Below, in pieces: positions 8,506-16,755 of a stretch of 64,000 nt of DNA. The stretch comes from Terriglobia bacterium. GTDB lineage: Bacteria; Acidobacteriota; Terriglobia; Terriglobales; Acidobacteriaceae. How positions within the stretch are numbered: the first letter of the stretch is position 1; every line of letters starts with the position of its first letter. The translations under genes and the position numbers were made by a program. The DNA lies in contig JAIQFP010000019.1 of NCBI GenBank assembly GCA_020073165.1, positions 24,563 to 88,562 of the forward strand, read 5' to 3'. Under the pieces are notes generated by a model. The model worked only from the letters and a program-made list of their open reading frames with translations. It was not told where the DNA came from and made no database searches.

Positions 8506-8966
8506 TGAAGGCTACGCTGGGCGTGATTTTGTTTTGTGCAACCCTGCTCGCGGTTCTACCGGCCGCGGCGCAACATGCATTTACACCCGACGCCATTCCG
8601 TACGGTCCGGTGCCGGCGTTTGTGCCTCCCGGCGCACAGCTGGCGGTGATCGAGGGAGACCCGACGGCTTCGAGCGGCGACTTCACCATCCGTCTGAAGA
8701 TGCCGGACGGTTACCGCATCCCGCCCCACTGGCATCCCAAGCGCGAGAATGTCACGGTAATCTCTGGCAATTTCAAGGTCGGCATGGGAGACACCTTCGA
8801 GGAAAGCAAGATGGCGATCTTCGGCGCCGGCAGTTTCGCGTATCTCGACCCAGACATGCATCACTACGCGATGGCCAGCGGAGAGGTCGTGGTTCAGGTC
8901 CACGGCATGTCGCCGTTGCAGTTCAACTACGTTAATCCGAACGAGGACCCGAGCCGGAAGAAGTAA
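8506..8966 (+). CDS. secreted cupin-domain protein
   Basis: A 153-residue exported protein with a cleavable signal peptide (MKATLGVILFCATLLAVLPAAAQ). It is followed by one cupin beta-barrel: IRLKMPDGYRIPPHWHPKRENVTVISG supplies the HxH...E metal-binding pattern and DPDMHHYAMASGEVVVQVHG the second histidine motif. Cupins of this size bind a metal and may be dioxygenases, isomerases or simple binding proteins; no substrate is implied. The start is ATG 8506, with AGGAG at 8493-8497. It is divergent from the winged-helix/TPR regulator, which might control it. Confidence 0.85.
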
Positions 8967-9048
8967 ACCCGAGAGCCGCAAAGGGCACAAGGGAGCGCGA
9001 GGAAAATCGTAGGGTTTCCTTTGTGAAACTTAGTGTCCTTTGTGGTGA

Positions 9049-10041
9049 TCAACCGCCGATGTGCACCATCGTCCGGGATGCCGGCACAAAATCCGGCTCG
9101 CCGATGTGGTGGCGCTCTTCCTTTCGCTGCACCACACCGCGGATGAATTCTGCTAATTCGTCGTCGGAAGCCCCACGCCGCATCAAGCCGTGCAGGTCGT
9201 GGTCCCAGACCGAAAACAGGCAGGTGCGAATTTTGCCGTCGGAGGTGATGCGGATGCGGCTGCAGTGTCCGCAAAAGGGATGCGAGACCGGGGCGATAAT
9301 CCCGATCTCGCCGACGCCATCGTCGAAGTGATACCGCCGGGCGGTCTCGCTGCGCTCGTGGGGAATTTCCACGAGCGGACGGTATTCCGACATGCGGTGC
9401 AGAATCTCATCCAGCGTAACTACGGTTTTGGGTGACCACACCCGGTCTTCCTCCAACGGCATGAATTCGATGAAGCGCACGATGACGCCTTCTTCGCGCG
9501 CGAACATGCCGAAGGGGATGATCTGGTCTTCGTTGAAGCCACGCATGAGCACGCAGTTGACTTTCAGCGGCCACAGGCCCACCCGCCGGGCCGCGCGGAT
9601 TCCCGCAAGAACGTTGTCGTATCCACCAGGCACACGGGTAATGCGGGCAAAGCGGTCGGGATCGACGGCGTCCATGGACACGGTGACGCGTTGCAGGCCG
9701 GCATCCTTGAGCGGCTCCGCCATCTCCGCCAGCAGGTGGCCGTTGGTGGTGATCGCGATGTCGAGCGGCTCGCCATCGCCGCTGCGCAGCTTGGCCACGT
9801 TGCGGACGAATTCGACCACGCCCTTGCGCAGCAGGGGCTCACCGCCGGTGATGCGCACCTTCTTGATTCCCATCCCGACCAAGACCCGAGTCATGCGCAG
9901 GTAATCGGCAAACGGCAGGTCCGCGTAGAGCGCCCCGTCGTTGCCCGTGCGGCAATACACACACTTGTAGTTGCAGTGATCGGTGATCGAGATCCGCAGA
10001 TCGGTGATCGGACGGCCGAATTTGTCGGTGAGGGCAAGCAT
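9049..10041 (-). CDS. moaA: GTP 3',8-cyclase MoaA (molybdenum cofactor step 1)
   Basis: Radical-SAM enzyme that converts GTP to 3',8-cyclo-GTP at the start of molybdopterin synthesis. The 330-residue protein has the SAM-cluster motif CNYKCVYC (Cys23, 27, 30), the VRITGGEPLLR segment, TNGHLL, VSMDA and the second-cluster cysteines in HPFCGHCSRIR ... GKIRTC. It ends in the Gly-Gly that activates the reaction in this family. No moaC, moaE or mobA is adjacent. The ATG at 10041 lies immediately beside a CACTCAGCATTCAG-type repeat array, so the upstream control region is largely repeat. Confidence 0.95.
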   Translation of the reverse strand: MLALTDKFGRPITDLRISITDHCNYKCVYCRTGNDGALYADLPFADYLRMTRVLVGMGIKKVRITGGEPLLRKGVVEFVRNVAKLRSGDGEPLDIAITTNGHLLAEMAEPLKDAGLQRVTVSMDAVDPDRFARITRVPGGYDNVLAGIRAARRVGLWPLKVNCVLMRGFNEDQIIPFGMFAREEGVIVRFIEFMPLEEDRVWSPKTVVTLDEILHRMSEYRPLVEIPHERSETARRYHFDDGVGEIGIIAPVSHPFCGHCSRIRITSDGKIRTCLFSVWDHDLHGLMRRGASDDELAEFIRGVVQRKEERHHIGEPDFVPASRTMVHIGG

Positions 10042-10144
10042 TCAACACTCAACACTCAGCATTCAGCACTCAGCCGCCTTAGTTTGTCCCGCTCCCAGCA
10101 AGAGCCTTGCCTGGCTGAATGCTGAGTGCTGACTGCTGAGTGCT
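10041..10144. repeat. inverted CACTCAGCATTCAG array pair (locus 1)
   Basis: Left arm 10041-10074 is a run of CACTCAA/CACTCAG/CATTCAG units; right arm about 10112-10143 is the reverse orientation. A 15-bp perfect inverted repeat is formed by 10053-10067 and 10114-10128, separated by 46 nt. The same motif family recurs at 14928-15054. Confidence 0.7.
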
Positions 10145-10448
10145 TCTACACCGAAGCCACTTCTCTTTGATTCACGATGCTTTGGATAGGAGACAAAAGG
10201 GCGGGAACACGCCACCGTTTCCTTTCCAAGCACGGGAGGCGCCGGCGTTTCCACCAGGCACCCTCGGGCTGTAGCGCCGGCGTCCCGCCGGCCACTAAAG
10301 CCCTCGCCACCGCAGCCAGGGTATGCCCGCAGGCCGCGGCGGTCGGAAACTCCTGACTATTATACGATGACCGGGAACGCAGGGGGTTTCAAGGTTTCAA
10401 CTTCATGCGTGGCATTCGACGCCAGGTGGTGTGAGATTGGCAAGCGAG
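10145..10448. other. non-coding region with an exact dispersed 25-mer
   Basis: Together with the inverted array this makes a 407-nt gene-free gap (10042-10448). Positions 10271-10295 are identical over 25 nt to 16687-16711 and contain a CCGGCG ... CGCCGG palindrome. A short GTTTCAAG run is at 10384-10402. No gene or RNA was recognised. Confidence 0.6.
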
Positions 10449-10943
10449 CTATTTCGTTGGCACGTGCTGGCGGAGGAGTTCGCGGAATTGATCGGTTTCA
10501 CCACTTGACAAAGCTCGTTTGGGCACCATGTACATCATTCTAGGGGGTGCAAATAGGACGAACAGCTTCTCGGTTTCGACGAACCGCGTGAGACGACTCC
10601 ATCGCAATTCCCCTCCTCCATGGATTGTGTGGGTAGTGAATCCTTGTTCGGAGAACTCCATGCTTCGATCGAAGTCTGGGTATTGAGCGTACTCTTTTTT
10701 CATTCTTAACGGCCATAGGAGGGTGCGGCTCACTATCATCCACAAACCCCAGACCAACAACACCAGGGCAAGTGCGAGATTCAGTTGAGTCAGGAGGAGT
10801 GCGATACCGTCAGCAATCAATAGAAGGCCAACAGGGACAGCGTAGCGGTAGTTGAAGCGCGACATCCGTGAAGTTAGTGTGCGACAGAAAACACGCTGCC
10901 CCTCCATGAACTCACTCGCCGTAAGTTGGTAGTTGATTCTCAT
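10449..10943 (-). CDS. YcxB-like membrane protein
   Basis: A 164-residue protein resembling the YcxB-like family. It has an N-terminal amphipathic beta/helix region with FMEGQRVFCRTLTSR and two adjacent membrane helices at about residues 35-52 and 56-75. A soluble C-terminal domain follows with MEFSEQGF, LRWSRLTRFVETEKLFVLF and VPKRALSS. The YcxB-like domain has no defined function. ATG at 10943 (MRINYQLTASEF). It stands alone between repeat-rich intergenic stretches. Confidence 0.7.
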   Translation of the reverse strand: MRINYQLTASEFMEGQRVFCRTLTSRMSRFNYRYAVPVGLLLIADGIALLLTQLNLALALVLLVWGLWMIVSRTLLWPLRMKKEYAQYPDFDRSMEFSEQGFTTHTIHGGGELRWSRLTRFVETEKLFVLFAPPRMMYMVPKRALSSGETDQFRELLRQHVPTK

Positions 10944-11030
10944 CCTTGGCTCACATCGTAAGTGGCTAGCTTACACAAGAGAGTCATTAGGCAACAGGAA
11001 ATGGAAGGTTGGCAAGAGGCTACTGCACGC

Positions 11031-11058
11031 AAGATCCTTCGCTCCGCTCAGGATGACC
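11031..11058. repeat. dispersed imperfect palindrome (CCTTCG/CAGGATGAC family)
   Basis: AGATCCTTCGCTCCGCTCAG followed by GATGACC, lying between the YcxB-like gene and the end of the ETF-QO gene. Related copies, some in reverse orientation, are near 3529-3617, 4246-4277 and 40871-40922. Confidence 0.6.
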
Positions 11059-11097
11059 GCGCGCGGCTCCCGCTTCGCTCACGCCGCGCAAACGCGG

Positions 11098-12816
11098 TCA
11101 CATCCCGTCATAATTCGGCCCGCCGCCACCCTCTGGCGGCACCCAGGTGATGATCTGGTACGGGTCCATGATGTCGCAGGTCTTGCAGTGTACGCAGTTC
11201 GATGGGTTCAGGCTGATGCGCTTGCCGTTGGGCTGCTCGACGTCGTCCACCATCTCGTAAACATTGGCCGGACAGAAATTCTGGCAGGGGCCGCCGTATT
11301 CCTTCACGCAACGCGTATTGCAGATGTTCGTATCCTGAATGACCAGGTGCGCGGGCTGGTCTTCTTCGTGTTTGGTGCCGGAGTGATACAGGTCGGTGAG
11401 CTTGTCGAAGGTGAGCTTGCCATCGCCTTTGGCCGGGCCTAGCAGGTGCGCTTCGGCGCCGCCGTTGGCGGGCAACTCGGCGAGTTTCTTCATGTGCTGG
11501 TACCCGGGTGTGCCGGGATAACGGTTGCGCAGGCCGCGTCCGCCAGTGAACATCTGTAGGCCGGTGTGGAACATTCCGGCGTAGAAGCCGTGCTCGAAGC
11601 CCTGGTGCATGTTGCGCACTTTCCAGAGTTCCTGCTTGATCCAGCTGGATTCGACCTTGCTCTGGAATGCGCCCAGCGTCGCGGCGGACGAGTCATCTTT
11701 TTTCAGCGCTTCAAACGCCGTCTCCGCCGCCAGCATGCCGCTCTTGATGGCAAGGTGAATGCCCTTGAGTCGCGCTGAGTTCAGGAATCCCGCGGAGTCG
11801 CCCACGATCATCCAGCCGTTGCCCGCCAGCGGTGGAATCGCCCACCAGCCGCCATAAGGCAACGACTTCGCCCCGTAGCGAATCATCTTGCCGCCCTCCA
11901 GCAGTTTCGTGACGAAGGGATGCTGCTTGAAGTCCTGTAGCACGCGCTGCGGATCGAGACGCGGGTCGGGATAATCGAGGCCAGTGACAAATCCGAGCGA
12001 GACCACATTATCCTTGCCGCCGTAAATCCAGGCCCCGCCGTACTCTCTCGTAGTGAGCGGCCAGCCCATGGTGTAGATGACTTCGCCCGGCGCGATGCGT
12101 CCGGCGGGCACCTCCCACAGCTCTTTCACGCCCTGGCCGTAGGTCTGCGGATTGCGATCTTTCGCCAGATCGAACTTGGCGATGAGCTGCTTGGTGAGCG
12201 AGCCGCGCGTGCCTTCGGCGAGAATCACAACCTTGGCTTTGAGATCGTAGCCAGGTTCGAAGTTGGACTTCTGCTGGTTCTCTTTGTCCACACCCTTGTC
12301 GTCGGTGCGGACGCCGGTGATGCGATCGCCGTCGTAGAGCAGTTCCGATCCAGCAAAGCCGGTGAAGACCGTAATCCCGGTCTCTTCTACTTTGCTGCCC
12401 AGCCACTTCACAAAACGATTGATGGAGATGACGTAGTTGCCATGGTCGCGCAGAGGCGGAGGGGTAATAGGGAATTTCAGTTTGCCCTTTTCCGTCAGGA
12501 AGTAAACCGCTTCTTTGCTGACGGTAGCGTCAAGCGGAGCTTCCTTCTCAAACCCAGGCAGCAACTCGCGCATGGAGCGCGGATCGAGAAGCGCCCCCGA
12601 AAGGCAGTGCTGTCCAACCTCGCGGGCTTTTTCGAGAACGTAGATGTTCTCTTTGCTGAGCTGCGATTCCGGGTTCTTGGCGTTGTGCTCGTCGATCAAC
12701 TGCGAGAGACGCAGGGCACAAGCCATACCGGCAGGCCCGCCGCCGACGATGACAACATCGGCGGGCATTTCGGGACGTTCAACGTCCGGGAGAGGTTTGC
12801 GGAAGATGAGGGTCAT
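11098..12816 (-). CDS. electron transfer flavoprotein-ubiquinone/menaquinone oxidoreductase
   Basis: Passes electrons from reduced ETF to the membrane quinone, linking acyl-CoA and amine dehydrogenases to respiration. The 572-residue protein begins with an FAD-binding Rossmann motif (VVIVGGGPAGMACALRLSQ), followed by VGQHCLSGALLDP. It has the second FAD block GDSAGFLNSARLKGIHLAIKSGMLAA, and ends with a ferredoxin-like domain whose cysteines in CVHCKTCDIMDP, with an upstream CPANVYE cysteine, bind one [4Fe-4S] cluster. A menaquinone acceptor is likely here because the window carries mqnA, mqnC and mqnD. It is the last gene of the etfB-small membrane protein-etfA-ETF-QO operon, 9 nt after etfA. 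Confidence 0.95.
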   Translation of the reverse strand: MTLIFRKPLPDVERPEMPADVVIVGGGPAGMACALRLSQLIDEHNAKNPESQLSKENIYVLEKAREVGQHCLSGALLDPRSMRELLPGFEKEAPLDATVSKEAVYFLTEKGKLKFPITPPPLRDHGNYVISINRFVKWLGSKVEETGITVFTGFAGSELLYDGDRITGVRTDDKGVDKENQQKSNFEPGYDLKAKVVILAEGTRGSLTKQLIAKFDLAKDRNPQTYGQGVKELWEVPAGRIAPGEVIYTMGWPLTTREYGGAWIYGGKDNVVSLGFVTGLDYPDPRLDPQRVLQDFKQHPFVTKLLEGGKMIRYGAKSLPYGGWWAIPPLAGNGWMIVGDSAGFLNSARLKGIHLAIKSGMLAAETAFEALKKDDSSAATLGAFQSKVESSWIKQELWKVRNMHQGFEHGFYAGMFHTGLQMFTGGRGLRNRYPGTPGYQHMKKLAELPANGGAEAHLLGPAKGDGKLTFDKLTDLYHSGTKHEEDQPAHLVIQDTNICNTRCVKEYGGPCQNFCPANVYEMVDDVEQPNGKRISLNPSNCVHCKTCDIMDPYQIITWVPPEGGGGPNYDGM

Positions 12817-12825
12817 GGATTGAAG

Positions 12826-13821
12826 CTACGCCCCTGCTTTGGCTTTCTTCACTTCCTCAATCAGGGGCGGAACGATATCGAACAGATTCCCCACCACCGC
12901 ATAATCCGCAATCTCGAAGATGGGCGCTTCGGAATCTTTGTTCACGGCGATGATCGTCCGCGCACCTTTCATGCCTACTATGTGCTGAATGGCACCGCTG
13001 ATGCCCAGAGCCAGGTACAGCTTGGGCGCCACCGTCTGCCCCGACGATCCGATCTGGCGATCCATGGGCAGCCAGCCGGAATCGCAGATAGGACGCGAGG
13101 CGGCAAGCTCTCCGCCTAGAGCTTCTGCCAACTGCTTAGCGATTTCGATGTTCTTCTGTTCTTTGATCCCGCGGCCGACTGCCACGATGATTTCTGCCTG
13201 GGTGAGATCCACCGCCTGCTTGGCTTCTTTGAAGACTTCATGCGGCTTGTTGCGAATTACGCCGTCGGCGATAACGACGCTCACCGTCTCAACCGGCGCA
13301 GCGCTTGCTCCAGCTTCGACTTTGTCCCCGCGATAGGCGCCGTTCTGAAACGTCACGAACCACGGCGCATCCGAAGTAAAGCTGACATCCGCCGCTAGTT
13401 TGCCCTGAAACATCTGGCGGGTGAAGAGCAGTTTCTCGCCTTCCCTCTTGTAGCCGATGCAATCGCTGATGGCGGCGCGCCCCATGGCGGTGGCCAGCTT
13501 GGGGACGAAGTCCCGCACCTGGTAGGTATGCGGCATGAGCACCAGCTTTGTGGGATGCGAAGCCAGGAACTGCTTCAGCGCGGCAACGAAGGCGTCGGGG
13601 GTGTACGGTTCAAGCTTCGCCGACTCGATGGCATAGACCTTGGCCAACTTCTTTAATGCGATTTCATTGGCGAAACCAGCAACACCGCTCCCCACCACCG
13701 CCGCTTCCAGCGTCCAACCCGTTTCGGCGGCAAGGGCTTGCCCCGCGGTGAGCGTCTCCCAGGAGACGCGGTTGAGTTTGCCTTCGCGTTGCTCGACTAC
13801 CACCAAAATTGTTTCAGGCAT
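12826..13821 (-). CDS. etfA: electron transfer flavoprotein alpha subunit
   Basis: The FAD-binding large subunit of ETF, 331 residues. The N-terminal half is the alpha/beta domain with HTYQVRDFVPKLA and GRAAISDCIGYK. The C-terminal FAD domain has the family signature: VGRGIKEQKNIEIAKQLAEALG, ASRPICDSGWLP, RQIGSSGQTVAPKLYLALGI, SGAIQHIVGM and AVNKDSEAPIFEIADYAVVGN. The gene lies between a 71-codon membrane-protein gene and ETF-QO, all transcribed in one direction, so the complete electron route from dehydrogenase to quinone is encoded together. ATG start at 13821. Confidence 0.96.
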   Translation of the reverse strand: MPETILVVVEQREGKLNRVSWETLTAGQALAAETGWTLEAAVVGSGVAGFANEIALKKLAKVYAIESAKLEPYTPDAFVAALKQFLASHPTKLVLMPHTYQVRDFVPKLATAMGRAAISDCIGYKREGEKLLFTRQMFQGKLAADVSFTSDAPWFVTFQNGAYRGDKVEAGASAAPVETVSVVIADGVIRNKPHEVFKEAKQAVDLTQAEIIVAVGRGIKEQKNIEIAKQLAEALGGELAASRPICDSGWLPMDRQIGSSGQTVAPKLYLALGISGAIQHIVGMKGARTIIAVNKDSEAPIFEIADYAVVGNLFDIVPPLIEEVKKAKAGA

Positions 13822-13838
13822 GAGTCCCTTCGTAATTA

Positions 13839-14054
13839 TTATTCTTCCGCTTTGCCGCGCTTCAGGTATCCGCTGATTATCAGGATCAGACCCAACACGG
13901 CCAAAGTAGCGATGATGGAAATGAACATGGTTTCACGCCCCAGTTTCATCCCCGAGGGCAGGAAAAATACCACCAGCAGGTCCGCCACCCAGACCGCCAG
14001 CCCGATGAACATCAAACTGGTACCGGTTTCCCGTTTTTGTTCAGCGTCTGCCAT
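13839..14054 (-). CDS. 71-residue two-helix membrane protein inside the etf operon
   Basis: A short charged N-terminus (MADAEQKRETG) is followed by two membrane helices (about residues 13-33 and 42-63, the first FIGLAVWVADLLVVFFLPSG) and a basic GYLKRGKAEE tail. It matches no family I can name. Its place between etfB and etfA, with a 17-nt gap to etfA, suggests a role near the ETF/ETF-QO complex at the membrane, but that is inferred from position only. ATG at 14054. Confidence 0.7.
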   Translation of the reverse strand: MADAEQKRETGTSLMFIGLAVWVADLLVVFFLPSGMKLGRETMFISIIATLAVLGLILIISGYLKRGKAEE

Positions 14055-14120
14055 AGCAGCCTCCGCGGGCTCGGGCCGGACGTTCTGCTGACTACCGACT
14101 CCTGACTCCCGACTCCTGCT

Positions 14121-14891
14121 TTACAACACGCGCACTTCGTTGCGCAACTTCTCCGCCAGCTTCTTGGCGACTTCACCGGCTGGACCTTCCAGAAATTCCG
14201 TATTTTTCGTCTTTTGCGGAACGTATAGCCGCTCGATTTTCTGCAGGTTCGCGCCCAATGCCGATTGCACCTCCGCTAGTGAGACCTTGCGCAGCGGCTT
14301 GTTTTTGGCCTGCTTGATCCCGATCAGCGTGGCATAGCGCAGCTTGTTAATGCCGGATTGAATGGTCAGCACGGCGGGCAAAGGCATGTCGACAAATTGA
14401 AAATATCCCGCCTCAAGCTCGCGCTTCACCCGGATGCCACTCTCGTTCTTTTCGATCTGCATGATGATGGTGGCGTGCGGCCAGCCCAGCAGTTCGGCGA
14501 GGACGACGCCAGTCTGCGCGTAGCCATAGTCGTCGGACTGCAACCCGGTGAAAATCAGGTCGAACTGATCGTCCTTAATTGCAGCAGCGAAAGCCCGGGC
14601 GGTATTGAAGGCGTCGAGACCAACGAAGGCATTGTCCTCAAGGTGAATTGCGCGATCCGCGCCCTTGGCCAGGGCTTCCCGCAGTACTTGCTGGGCCCGC
14701 GCCGGGCCGGAGGTAATCACCACCACTTCGCCCCCGTGCTTCTCTTTCTGGCGCAGGGCTTCTTCGAGCGCGTACGCATCGGGTTCGTTCACTTCGTACG
14801 ACACATCTTCGCGAATCCAGGTGCCGGTCTCGTTGAGTTTGAGCGGTGCATCTTTTTGCGGCACCTGTTTCATGCAGACCAGGATTTTCAA
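14121..14891 (-). CDS. etfB: electron transfer flavoprotein beta subunit
   Basis: The AMP-binding small subunit of ETF, 256 residues. Family blocks are KILVCMKQVPQ at the N-terminus, NEPDAYALEEALRQKE, GADRAIHLED, IFTGLQSDDYGYAQTGVVLAELLGWPHAT and the QSGINKLRYATLIGIKQAKNKP segment. The start is decided by the ribosome-binding site: AGGAG (complement of 14898-14902) is 6 nt upstream of a TTG at 14891, giving MKILVCMKQ; longer ATG-initiated readings have no such site. It leads the operon with the small membrane protein, etfA and ETF-QO. The stop codon abuts a GACTCCT-type tandem array. Confidence 0.95.
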   Translation of the reverse strand: MKILVCMKQVPQKDAPLKLNETGTWIREDVSYEVNEPDAYALEEALRQKEKHGGEVVVITSGPARAQQVLREALAKGADRAIHLEDNAFVGLDAFNTARAFAAAIKDDQFDLIFTGLQSDDYGYAQTGVVLAELLGWPHATIIMQIEKNESGIRVKRELEAGYFQFVDMPLPAVLTIQSGINKLRYATLIGIKQAKNKPLRKVSLAEVQSALGANLQKIERLYVPQKTKNTEFLEGPAGEVAKKLAEKLRNEVRVL

Positions 14892-14927
14892 AGTAAACTC
14901 CTGAAGGGAAACACAAAAGTATAAATC

Positions 14928-15054
14928 AGCACTCAGCATTCGGCACTCAGCATTCGGCCGGCGAAGTTTCAAAACGGGAGTGAAAAGAAACATCGGCGGG
15001 CGGAACTTTCGCCGCGCTACCAGGCTTCAGGAGACTGAATGCTGAGTCTGAATG
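14928..15054. repeat. inverted CACTCAGCATTCGG array pair (locus 2)
   Basis: Left arm 14928-14960 carries two CACTCAGCATTCGG units. Right arm 15034-15054 has GAATGCTGAG in reverse orientation, and an inner imperfect inverted repeat (GGCGAAGTTT with AACTTTCGCC) lies between. It resembles locus 1 at 10041-10144. It sits between the C4 zinc-ribbon gene and etfB, and its right arm contains the zinc-ribbon gene's stop codon. Confidence 0.65.
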
Positions 15055-15330
15055 CTACTCGGTAAATACAACCGACTGTACCCCGGAAATTTCGAAGCGT
15101 TTGCGGCAGCGCATGTTCTTGCACATCAGCATGTCATCGGTGCGGAGCATGTAAGAGCGTGCCTTGGCAAACTTGGCGCGATCGCGCTCGTCGGCGCGTC
15201 CCGGGAGTTGTTTCTTCTTGGTGCGCGTGAGCCAACTGACCTCGTATTCCGCCGATTGCTGGCAATGCGGGCAGTTGAGGGTGGCGGTCTTCTTTTCTGG
15301 CCGCTCGTCGAAAAAGTCGCGCTCGTCCAT
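15055..15330 (-). CDS. small C4 zinc-ribbon protein
   Basis: A 91-residue protein with two CxxC pairs (CPHCQQS near residue 20 and CKNMRCRKRF near residue 75) that could bind one zinc between a beta hairpin and a long charged helix (RADERDRAKFAKARSYML). The family is not recognised. The ATG at 15330 is preferred to a TTG seven codons upstream. It lies upstream of etfB in the same direction but is separated by a repeat. It is divergent from the lysine-rich small gene at 15424. Confidence 0.65.
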   Translation of the reverse strand: MDERDFFDERPEKKTATLNCPHCQQSAEYEVSWLTRTKKKQLPGRADERDRAKFAKARSYMLRTDDMLMCKNMRCRKRFEISGVQSVVFTE

Positions 15331-15408
15331 AGTAGGTCGCCCGGGGCTCAAGCACTCGGCCCGCAGCGACCATTGTACATTCGCGGCCCTTTCCGGAGGA
15401 AACTGCCT

Positions 15409-15414
15409 TACACT
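15409..15414 (+). promoter_or_regulatory. -10-like TACACT
   Basis: TACACT is 9 nt before the ATG at 15424. No Shine-Dalgarno sequence lies in the gap, so the transcript would be nearly leaderless. Confidence 0.4.
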
Positions 15415-15423
15415 CAGTCAGCC

Positions 15424-15591
15424 ATGGCGAAGGGGAAGAAGATCAAACGATTTCGCGCCGTGAAGGCGGTCAAGGAAATGGCCCGCGAACAGATTGGTGC
15501 GCCTCCGGCTTCGCGGGTGGTTCCCGACCGCAAGAAAAAGAAAACCGAGAAGCACAAGCCGACGCTGGGCAGGATGCTCGAACAGGACTAG
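15424..15591 (+). CDS. lysine-rich 55-residue protein
   Basis: A very basic short protein (MAKGKKIKRFRAVKAVKEMA ... DRKKKKTEKHKPTLGRMLEQD) with about a third Lys/Arg. It has no membrane segment and no recognised family; nucleic-acid binding is plausible from composition but unproven. The ATG follows a -10-like TACACT by 9 nt. The upstream in-frame extension has no start signal and would overlap the divergent zinc-ribbon gene. Confidence 0.6.
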   Translation: MAKGKKIKRFRAVKAVKEMAREQIGAPPASRVVPDRKKKKTEKHKPTLGRMLEQD

Positions 15592-15624
15592 AACTCGCGG
15601 GTGTTTCCTTCGTGTCCTTTGTGG

Positions 15625-16659
15625 TTAGCTCTTCACGGTCTCGGCCACGAATTTCGCGAACTGCCTGACGTCTTCTTCCGTGGTATCGAACGAGCACATC
15701 CAGCGGACCACCGATTGCTCCTCGTTCCACACGTAAAAGAAGTATCGCTTCTGCAGCTTGGCGATGGCGTGGTGCGGAATCTGCGCGAAGACACCGTTGG
15801 CTTCCACCTTGTAGACGATCTTCACCTGCGGGATTTTCCTCACTTCTTTTTCCAGCAGTCTGGCCATTCGATTGGCTTGCTGTGCGCTCTTCAGCCACAG
15901 ATCGTTCGACAACAGGGCTTCCAATTGCGCTGAAATGAACCGCATCTTGGAAGCCAGTTGCATTCCCTGTTTGCGCAAATAAAGAAAGTCTTGAGCTAGT
16001 CTCTTGTCGAAGAAGACGACTGCCTCTGCACCCATCACCCCATTCTTGGTGCCGCCGAAGGAGAGCACATCCACACCGCAGTCGCGGGTGATTTGCCGGA
16101 GGCCCACGCCCAGACTGGCTGCCGCGTTGGCGATGCGCGCGCCGTCCACGTGCAGAAACATGTTCCGCTGGTGGGCAAACTTGGCCAGTGCTTTAATTTC
16201 CTCCTGCGTGTAGACGGTGCCCATCTCGGTGGCCTGGGTAATCGATATAACGCGTGGCTGCACGTGATGCTGGTCGCCAATGCCGTGGTACGCGTGGCTG
16301 GCGGCCTCGACAGTAAGCTTGCCGTCGGTGGTCGGGATCGGGATGAGCTTGCAGCCGGTGAATTTTTCTGGCGCGCCGCATTCGTCGGTGTAGATGTGCG
16401 CCGCTTCGGTACAGATCACTGCGTGATAGGAGTCGGTGAGCGCCTTGAGGCTCAGGCAATTAGCCGCGGTGCCATTGAAAACGATGAAAACTTCGATGTC
16501 ATTGCCCAAGTGTTCCTTGAACTTGCGGACGGCGGACTCGGTGTAAGGATCATCGCCATATCCCACCACATGGCCCTGATTGACGGCGGCGATGGCTTCG
16601 AGAACCTGGGGATGAATTCCGGCGTTATTGTCGCTGGCAAAACTGCGGGAAGGCTTCAT
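15625..16659 (-). CDS. ltaE: low-specificity L-threonine aldolase (beta-eliminating lyase family)
   Basis: A PLP-dependent fold-type I enzyme that cleaves L-threonine or L-allo-threonine to glycine and acetaldehyde. The 344-residue protein starts with the family's SFASDNNAGIHPQVLEAI. It has VFNGTAANCLSLKAL, THIYTDECGA-like substrate residues, LHVDGARIANAAASLGV (the PLP-contacting Asp-Gly-Ala-Arg) and LSFGGTKNGVMGAEAVVFF with the Schiff-base lysine. The ATG at 16659 is chosen because the conserved motif begins five codons later; a longer version is possible. It is transcribed alone; the dispersed 25-mer repeat lies just upstream. Confidence 0.92.
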   Translation of the reverse strand: MKPSRSFASDNNAGIHPQVLEAIAAVNQGHVVGYGDDPYTESAVRKFKEHLGNDIEVFIVFNGTAANCLSLKALTDSYHAVICTEAAHIYTDECGAPEKFTGCKLIPIPTTDGKLTVEAASHAYHGIGDQHHVQPRVISITQATEMGTVYTQEEIKALAKFAHQRNMFLHVDGARIANAAASLGVGLRQITRDCGVDVLSFGGTKNGVMGAEAVVFFDKRLAQDFLYLRKQGMQLASKMRFISAQLEALLSNDLWLKSAQQANRMARLLEKEVRKIPQVKIVYKVEANGVFAQIPHHAIAKLQKRYFFYVWNEEQSVVRWMCSFDTTEEDVRQFAKFVAETVKS

Positions 16660-16686
16660 ATCCGGAACAATGTAGCAGAAGTCGTT

Positions 16687-16755
16687 GTAGCGCCGGCGTC
16701 CCGCCGGCCACGACGATCTCAATTACAAAATTACCCGATTACCAATTACACAATT
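16687..16755. repeat. exact 25-mer repeat followed by ATTACCCGATTACC array
   Basis: Positions 16687-16711 match 10271-10295 exactly over 25 nt. From 16721 to 16755 there are imperfect 8-9 nt units of AATTACAAA/ATTACCCG type; this array contains the TAA stop codon (16746-16748) of the adjacent hydrolase. A related array is at 41525-41572. Confidence 0.65.
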
